Below are positions 6,797 through 9,782 of a DNA stretch of 9,782 bases, in pieces. The notes under the pieces were generated by a model that did not search any database, had not been told where the DNA came from, and worked only from the letters and a program-made list of their open reading frames with translations. This DNA is from Methanobacterium sp. Lineage in GTDB: Archaea > Methanobacteriota > Methanobacteria > Methanobacteriales > Methanobacteriaceae. The stretch is taken from the NCBI GenBank assembly GCA_020854975.1, contig JAHKLQ010000078.1, forward strand, positions 1 to 9,782. Direction: 5' to 3'. Every line of letters begins with the position of its first letter. The first letter of the stretch is position 1. Made by a program: the position numbers and the translations under genes.

Positions 6797-6859
6797 ATGC
6801 TGAGTAAATTTTGGAAAAATTACTTTTTAGTGTTTAAACTAGAATTAAGTAAAGGTTAA
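6797..6859 (+). CDS. Possible 20-residue small protein
   Basis: ATG at 6797 opens a 20-codon frame (MLSKFWKNYFLVFKLELSKG) ending in TAA. It is preceded by two ribosome-binding-like motifs: GGAGGT (6779-6784, 12 nt spacing) and GGAGG (6790-6794, 2 nt spacing). A TATAAT (6760-6765) lies upstream. The peptide is aromatic, hydrophobic and basic, like a membrane-associated amphipathic peptide. The spacings are not ideal and the length allows chance occurrence, so this is a tentative call. The alternative is an untranslated leader of the gene at 6949. Confidence 0.25.
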   Translation: MLSKFWKNYFLVFKLELSKG

Positions 6860-6915
6860 GAACTTAAAAAAAATTCAAGGGATTCCATATGGGGAACATT
6901 AACTGAAACCCATCC

Positions 6916-6934
6916 TTTGAATTAAAAATTCAAA
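6916..6934 (+). promoter_or_regulatory. Inverted repeat just before the ribosome binding site of the triple-repeat membrane protein gene
   Basis: TTTGAATT (6916-6923) and AATTCAAA (6927-6934) form a perfect 8-bp inverted repeat with an AAA spacer. It ends 2 nt before GGAGGT (6937-6942), which lies 6 nt before the ATG at 6949. It could be an operator for a dimeric regulator or an RNA hairpin affecting ribosome access. A third copy of the core, AATTCAA, lies at 6872-6878. Confidence 0.5.
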
Positions 6935-6948
6935 ATGGAGGTTAAAAA

Positions 6949-7842
6949 ATGGTAGATGTAAAAGAAATTAAATCTTTTAAACTGGCACCCTTCACCAAGA
7001 TGTCAGCTGCAATATATGGAATTTTGGGATTGATTGCTGCTATTGTGATGTTAATTACACTTAGCATTGTGCAGGTTACCGGGGTACTCCCACAATTAGG
7101 ACAATTTAATCTGGTTACTGGATTGGGAATACCACTAATTGTTCTTCTTCCAATAGGTGCGTTTTTCAGTACTATAGTGGTAAGCTTCTTCTCTGTAATG
7201 CTTTACAACGCATTAGTACCTAGATTAGGTGGTGTAAAATTAGAATTGGAGGGTAATGGGGTGGAAAAAATTCCAGTAGTTTCATTTTCCCTGATACTAT
7301 CTGCTATTGGAGCAATATGGGCGTTTATCGTCGGCTTGGTACTTGCAGCGGTATTTTCACCTTTATTCTCATTTATAAGTGCAATCAGCACCATGCCAGC
7401 AGCAGCCAACATCACTGCTAATATAACTAATGTTTCAGGAGCAACTATGCCTACTGGGGCAGGAGTTGGGACAGCAGGGGTGTTAGTGTCCTTGCTTTTA
7501 ATAATTGGGCTGCCTATTATGGCATTTGTGTTTGGATTTATTTGGAACGCATTATTTGCACTATTCTACAACTACATAGTCACCAGAGTAGCCAAGATCC
7601 AGTTAGAATTCAGTCAGATTACTGGAAGTTTGCATGAACTTAAACAAATACCTGTACTACCCACTGCCCTGGCAGTAGCAATCGTTTACGCCTTATTAGG
7701 GGTTATATCTGGAATCATATCCGGAAACTATGGAGAATTCATATCAGACTTCATAATCTACTTCATAGAAACCGCATTAATCGCGCTCCTATACAATTAC
7801 CTGGCACCTAAGATTGGCTCAATTAAATTAAATCTGGAATAA
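6949..7842 (+). CDS. Multi-pass membrane protein with three internal repeats, function unknown
   Basis: The 297-residue product is an integral membrane protein with about six membrane helices. It contains three copies of one unit. Each begins with a basic/Pro segment (FKLAPFTKMSA from 10; EKIPVVSFSLI from 106; LKQIPVLPTAL from 231) followed by a Gly/Ala-rich helix (IYGILGLIAAI, IGAIWAFIVGL, AIVYALLGVIS). Each ends with a second helix running into a conserved 17-residue tail of the form LYNxLxPKxGxIKLxLE: residues 85-101, 206-222 and 281-297. The second unit has a Ser/Thr/Ala/Gly-rich insert (about 145-175) likely exposed outside the membrane, with several N-x-T/S sequences. The tail resembles the membrane domain of the DUF3566 type (helix, then Asn, then Gly, then a short beta strand), but that is a pattern match only. 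GGAGGT 6 nt before the ATG fixes the start. The gene appears monocistronic, with its own terminator. Confidence 0.8.
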   Translation: MVDVKEIKSFKLAPFTKMSAAIYGILGLIAAIVMLITLSIVQVTGVLPQLGQFNLVTGLGIPLIVLLPIGAFFSTIVVSFFSVMLYNALVPRLGGVKLELEGNGVEKIPVVSFSLILSAIGAIWAFIVGLVLAAVFSPLFSFISAISTMPAAANITANITNVSGATMPTGAGVGTAGVLVSLLLIIGLPIMAFVFGFIWNALFALFYNYIVTRVAKIQLEFSQITGSLHELKQIPVLPTALAVAIVYALLGVISGIISGNYGEFISDFIIYFIETALIALLYNYLAPKIGSIKLNLE

Positions 7843-7870
7843 CTCCAGATTTATTTATTATTTTATTTTT
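7829..7870 (+). terminator. Hairpin and T-tract terminator overlapping the stop codon
   Basis: TAAATCTGGA (7829-7838) pairs perfectly with 7844-7853 across a 5-nt loop (7839-7843) that contains the TAA stop at 7840-7842. The 3' arm continues into a T-rich run to about 7870. The first arm encodes the last residues of the protein. This is the strongest terminator-like structure in the window and marks the membrane protein gene as the end of its transcript. Confidence 0.7.
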
Positions 7871-7886
7871 AAAGGATCGAAGATTA

Positions 7887-7906
7887 TTTCAAAGGATTTC
7901 AAAGAA
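7887..7906 (+). repeat. Tandem 10-bp repeat upstream of the flavodoxin operon
   Basis: TTTCAAAGGA (7887-7896) is followed immediately by TTTCAAAGAA (7897-7906), with one mismatch. It precedes an AT-rich AATAAATATG stretch (about 7911-7920) that could be the TATA region of the operon starting with the dehydrogenase relic. It is a possible operator, but low complexity makes this uncertain. Confidence 0.4.
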
Positions 7907-7937
7907 TTAAAATAAATATGTGGGGTCAAGGAGGATA

Positions 7938-8133
7938 ATGGAAGCAGTGTTATGCACAAAATATGGGCTACTGGAAGTTTTCCAAATTAGGGATGTAGAA
8001 AAACGGTTCCTAATGATAATTAAATACTGATGTTGATAAGATTTATCCTCTGGAAAAATTCTTTGAAGCCCAGAGGTACGTTGATCAAGGACACAAGAAG
8101 GGAAATAAGGTTATAACTGTGAAATCGTGGTAA
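7938..8133 (+). pseudogene. Relic of a zinc-type/medium-chain alcohol dehydrogenase (quinone oxidoreductase-like)
   Basis: Two pieces of one medium-chain dehydrogenase/reductase remain. The N-terminal piece starts at ATG 7938 after GGAGG (7930-7934) and reads MEAVLCTKYGLLEVFQIRDV, the classic opening of the family, then ends at TGA 8028-8030. Some codons of the usual Pro-rich stretch before the EVLIK strand seem to be missing. The C-terminal piece, in another frame from 8029 to TAA 8131-8133, reads VDKIYPLEKFFEAQRYVDQG followed by HKKGNKVITV, the family's characteristic end (YPLE..EAhrYv..GHKkGNvVitv). A full protein is about 320-340 residues; about 64 codons remain, so roughly 80% (catalytic zinc and NAD(P) domains) is deleted. 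It cannot be active. Its ribosome binding site is intact, and the flavodoxin gene starts 9 bp after it, so its promoter probably now serves that operon. Confidence 0.82.
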
Positions 8134-8142
8134 GGTGAAAAT

Positions 8143-8661
8143 ATGGAAAATGAAATAACTGAGTTAAAGGAACCATCATCAATGAAATCTCTCCTGGTTT
8201 TGTATTCTTACCATCATCATAACACTGAAAAAGTGGCTAAAGTCTTGGCTAAAGTTCTTGATGCGGAAATAAAATGGCCACAAGAGATAAATCATGAAGA
8301 ACTTCAAGATTATGATTTAATTGGTTTTGGTTCAGGGATTTATAGTGCAAAGCACCATGAATCTCTGCTTGAACTTGCCGATGAGTTAACAAAAGTAAAT
8401 AATAAGAAAGCATTCCTTTTTTCAACCGCTGGAATAACGGGAAAATCTAAAGCCTCCAAAGATCACGCCACACTTAGGGAAAAATTAATGTCTAAAGGTT
8501 ACACAATTGTCGATGACTTTCAGTGTAAAGGGTTTAACACCAATAGTTTCCTTAAACTGTTTGGAGGGATGAATAAGGGCAGGCCCAATGATCGAGACCT
8601 CCGGAATGCGGAAGATTTTGCTTGGAAAGTAAAGCAGAAATCCATGAAAAAGGGTAGTTAA
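8143..8661 (+). CDS. Flavodoxin-like protein
   Basis: A likely FMN-binding electron carrier of 172 residues. The flavodoxin fold starts at M14 (MKSLLVLYSYHHHNTEKVAK, 14-33), with YSYHHHNT (21-28) at the position of the phosphate-binding loop. The loops GFGSGIYSAKHH (61-72) and FSTAGITG (93-100) flank the isoalloxazine site. A conserved GGMNKGRPND (141-150) lies near the C-terminus, as in other archaeal flavodoxin-family proteins. The start at 8143 is chosen because AAGGTGA (8132-8138) lies 4 nt upstream; starting at M14 (8182) would remove a 13-residue leader without hurting the fold. The three histidines replacing the usual small S/T/G residues of the phosphate loop are noteworthy. It is the first intact gene after the dehydrogenase relic, with a methyltransferase gene 28 bp downstream. 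The redox partner is unknown. Confidence 0.85.
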   Translation: MENEITELKEPSSMKSLLVLYSYHHHNTEKVAKVLAKVLDAEIKWPQEINHEELQDYDLIGFGSGIYSAKHHESLLELADELTKVNNKKAFLFSTAGITGKSKASKDHATLREKLMSKGYTIVDDFQCKGFNTNSFLKLFGGMNKGRPNDRDLRNAEDFAWKVKQKSMKKGS

Positions 8662-8689
8662 TTCACTGGATGGGAATAAATAGGAGGGA

Positions 8690-9343
8690 ATGATTATATC
8701 AGAAAAGATTTGGGACTTGATGGCAAATAATTATGATAAGAGTGAAGAGCCGTTTAGAAAGATTCACATCACCAACCTTAAAAAAACTAAAAAATATCTG
8801 AATAAGGGGGACACGGTTTTAGATCTTGGATGTGGGACAGGAACTCAAGCCCTGGAAATTGCTGGTGATGTTAAAGAGGTTCATGGTATTGATATATCGT
8901 CAAAAATGATCGAAATTGCAAAAAGAAAGGCACAATATCTTAAAACTCCGAATGTATACTTCACACAAACAACCATATTTGATGAGAGAATAAAGAGAGG
9001 ATCTTTTGATGTGATATTGGCTTTCAATGTTCTGCATTATTTAGAAGACACACAGGAGGTTATGCAAAGGATTAACGAATTATTGAAACCAGGAGGATTG
9101 TTCATTTCTTCAACAGAATGCATGGGGGAAGAGGAAAAGAAGAAGTTTTCAAGATTTTTATCATTTTCTGCATTGTTTGTAATGAAAAAAGCACGTATAA
9201 TCTCTACAAAATTCTTTAAATTTTCTGAATTAGAAGATTTAACATATAATAGCAATTTTCAAATTGTTGAAACTGAAAAGTTAAAATTAAGAGATTTAAG
9301 GTTCTATTTTATTGTAGCGAAGATTAGTTTAAAAGAAAATTAG
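8690..9343 (+). CDS. Class I SAM-dependent methyltransferase
   Basis: This enzyme transfers a methyl group from S-adenosylmethionine to an unidentified small molecule or macromolecule. The 217-residue product has the Rossmann-type fold. Motif I is VLDLGCGTG (43-51); the acidic residue that binds the ribose is D68 in VHGIDIS (64-70); motif post-I/II is FDVILAFNVLHYL (106-118); motif III is LLKPGGLFIS (131-140). The N-terminal IWDLMANNYDK is typical of the Methyltransf_11/25 (UbiE-like) group, and the C-terminal part (about 150-217) is a substrate cap followed by the final strand. GGAGG (8683-8687) is only 2 nt from the ATG; a second in-frame ATG lies at 8720. It sits 28 bp after the flavodoxin-like gene and 10 bp before the SnoaL-like gene, so probably in one operon. 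The substrate cannot be told from sequence. Confidence 0.9.
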   Translation: MIISEKIWDLMANNYDKSEEPFRKIHITNLKKTKKYLNKGDTVLDLGCGTGTQALEIAGDVKEVHGIDISSKMIEIAKRKAQYLKTPNVYFTQTTIFDERIKRGSFDVILAFNVLHYLEDTQEVMQRINELLKPGGLFISSTECMGEEEKKKFSRFLSFSALFVMKKARIISTKFFKFSELEDLTYNSNFQIVETEKLKLRDLRFYFIVAKISLKEN

Positions 9344-9353
9344 GGGGATTCTA

Positions 9354-9782
9354 ATGTCAGCAGAAAAGAATAAAGCGATTATTCGCAGGTTTATTGAAGC
9401 CTACAATAATAGGAATTTGGATATATTTGAGGAGTTAGTTGCACCAGATTATGTGGACCACACCCATGAGCAACAAGGTCGGGATAAATTCAAACAACTA
9501 TTTACCCTGGCTTTCGAAGGCTTTCCTGACTGGTATGAATCGATAGAAGATATGATTGCTGAAGGAGAATGGGTATGGGTCCGGGTTGAAGCTACAGGAA
9601 CACATACTGGTGATTGGAATCTTTTTGGAGTTCCATTACCCCCCACCGGCAACAAGATAACCATGCCCATGGTTTTTTTCTTCCGCATAGTTGATGGTAA
9701 AATGGTAGAAGGTGGAGAACTGGATGATCAATTGAATTTCTTCGAACAATTAGGCTTCATTGAATATACAGAAAAAGGAAAA
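9354..9782 (+). CDS. SnoaL-like / ester-cyclase family protein (NTF2 fold), 3' end outside window
   Basis: 143 codons are visible without a stop, close to the 130-150 residues usual for the family, so little should be missing. The sequence shows the SnoaL-like pattern: an N-terminal helix (KNKAIIRRFIEAYNNRNLDI); LVAPDYVDHT with the conserved Asp/His pair; GRDKFKQLF; FPDWYESIEDMIAEGEWVWV; RVEATGTHTGDW; the loop GVPLPPTGNKI; and FFFRIVDGKMVEGGELDDQLNFFEQLGF. The family includes polyketide cyclases, but many members are uncharacterised stress or catabolic proteins, so an aldol-cyclase role is not claimed. The ATG at 9354 follows GGGGGAT (9343-9349), which overlaps the methyltransferase stop codon. 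The 10-bp gap indicates co-transcription. Confidence 0.88.
   Translation, partial: MSAEKNKAIIRRFIEAYNNRNLDIFEELVAPDYVDHTHEQQGRDKFKQLFTLAFEGFPDWYESIEDMIAEGEWVWVRVEATGTHTGDWNLFGVPLPPTGNKITMPMVFFFRIVDGKMVEGGELDDQLNFFEQLGFIEYTEKGK

Noticed and set aside
7203..7415. Minus-strand 70-codon frame inside the triple-repeat membrane protein gene
   Set aside because: It is a shadow of a long plus-strand gene with a clear repeat structure and ribosome binding site.
7843..8142. Possibility that the dehydrogenase fragments are two functional small proteins
   Set aside because: Each fragment matches only one end of a single-family protein, in different frames, without the NAD(P)-binding or catalytic core, so decay is the simpler explanation.
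9037..9688. Minus-strand open frames opposite the methyltransferase and SnoaL-like genes
   Set aside because: Both are antisense to well-supported conserved genes and have no start signals of note.
1..9782. CRISPR arrays, tRNA/rRNA genes, transposases, attachment sites
   Set aside because: No regularly spaced repeats, no cloverleaf or rRNA-like sequence, and no transposase or integrase motifs were recognised on either strand.

Overview
The window looks like a chromosomal piece of a low-GC methanogenic archaeon, most likely from the Methanobacteriales (Methanobacterium-like). The evidence is AT-rich sequence, archaeal BRE/TATA-like promoter elements, ribosome binding sites of the GGAGGTGA type, and a gene set typical of methanogens: a short winged-helix regulator paired with a small membrane protein, an EFR1-type flavodoxin/ferredoxin fusion, flavodoxin-like proteins and a plasma-membrane-type H+-ATPase. 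No rRNA, tRNA, CRISPR array or intact insertion sequence was seen, and the taxonomic placement is inference.

Left part, minus strand (1-4765). A P-type ATPase of the proton-pumping type IIIA starts at 2100 and runs off the left edge with 700 residues visible. Upstream of it, in the same direction, lies a complete ectoine operon ordered ectA-ectB-ectC (4726 down to 2478). It encodes the three dedicated steps from L-aspartate-semialdehyde to ectoine: diaminobutyrate aminotransferase EctB, diaminobutyrate acetyltransferase EctA and ectoine synthase EctC. No ectD, ask_ect or ectR is adjacent, so the locus predicts ectoine without hydroxyectoine. A compatible-solute operon next to a proton pump suggests a salt/ion-homeostasis neighbourhood.

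Middle, plus strand (5076-7842). Across a divergent AT-rich intergenic region lie four genes: an EFR1-family flavodoxin plus 2x[4Fe-4S] ferredoxin fusion; a winged-helix regulator with a small three-helix membrane protein (a likely two-gene operon); and a 297-residue membrane protein built from three internal repeats. The last gene has a hairpin just before its ribosome binding site and a strong hairpin/T-tract terminator whose loop contains its stop codon.

Right part, plus strand (7938-9782). A heavily deleted medium-chain (zinc-type) alcohol dehydrogenase/quinone oxidoreductase relic keeps only its N- and C-terminal ends. It is followed closely by a flavodoxin-like protein, a class I SAM methyltransferase and a SnoaL-like (NTF2-fold) protein that runs off the right edge. 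The short spacing suggests one redox/small-molecule-modification operon that probably still uses the promoter of the decayed dehydrogenase.

The items most worth following up are the ectoine operon in an archaeon with a probable leaderless ectA, the dehydrogenase relic, the triple-repeat membrane protein with its flanking hairpins, and a tandem 9-bp repeat at the predicted start site of the EFR1 gene. No clearly new multi-gene system could be demonstrated from sequence alone.
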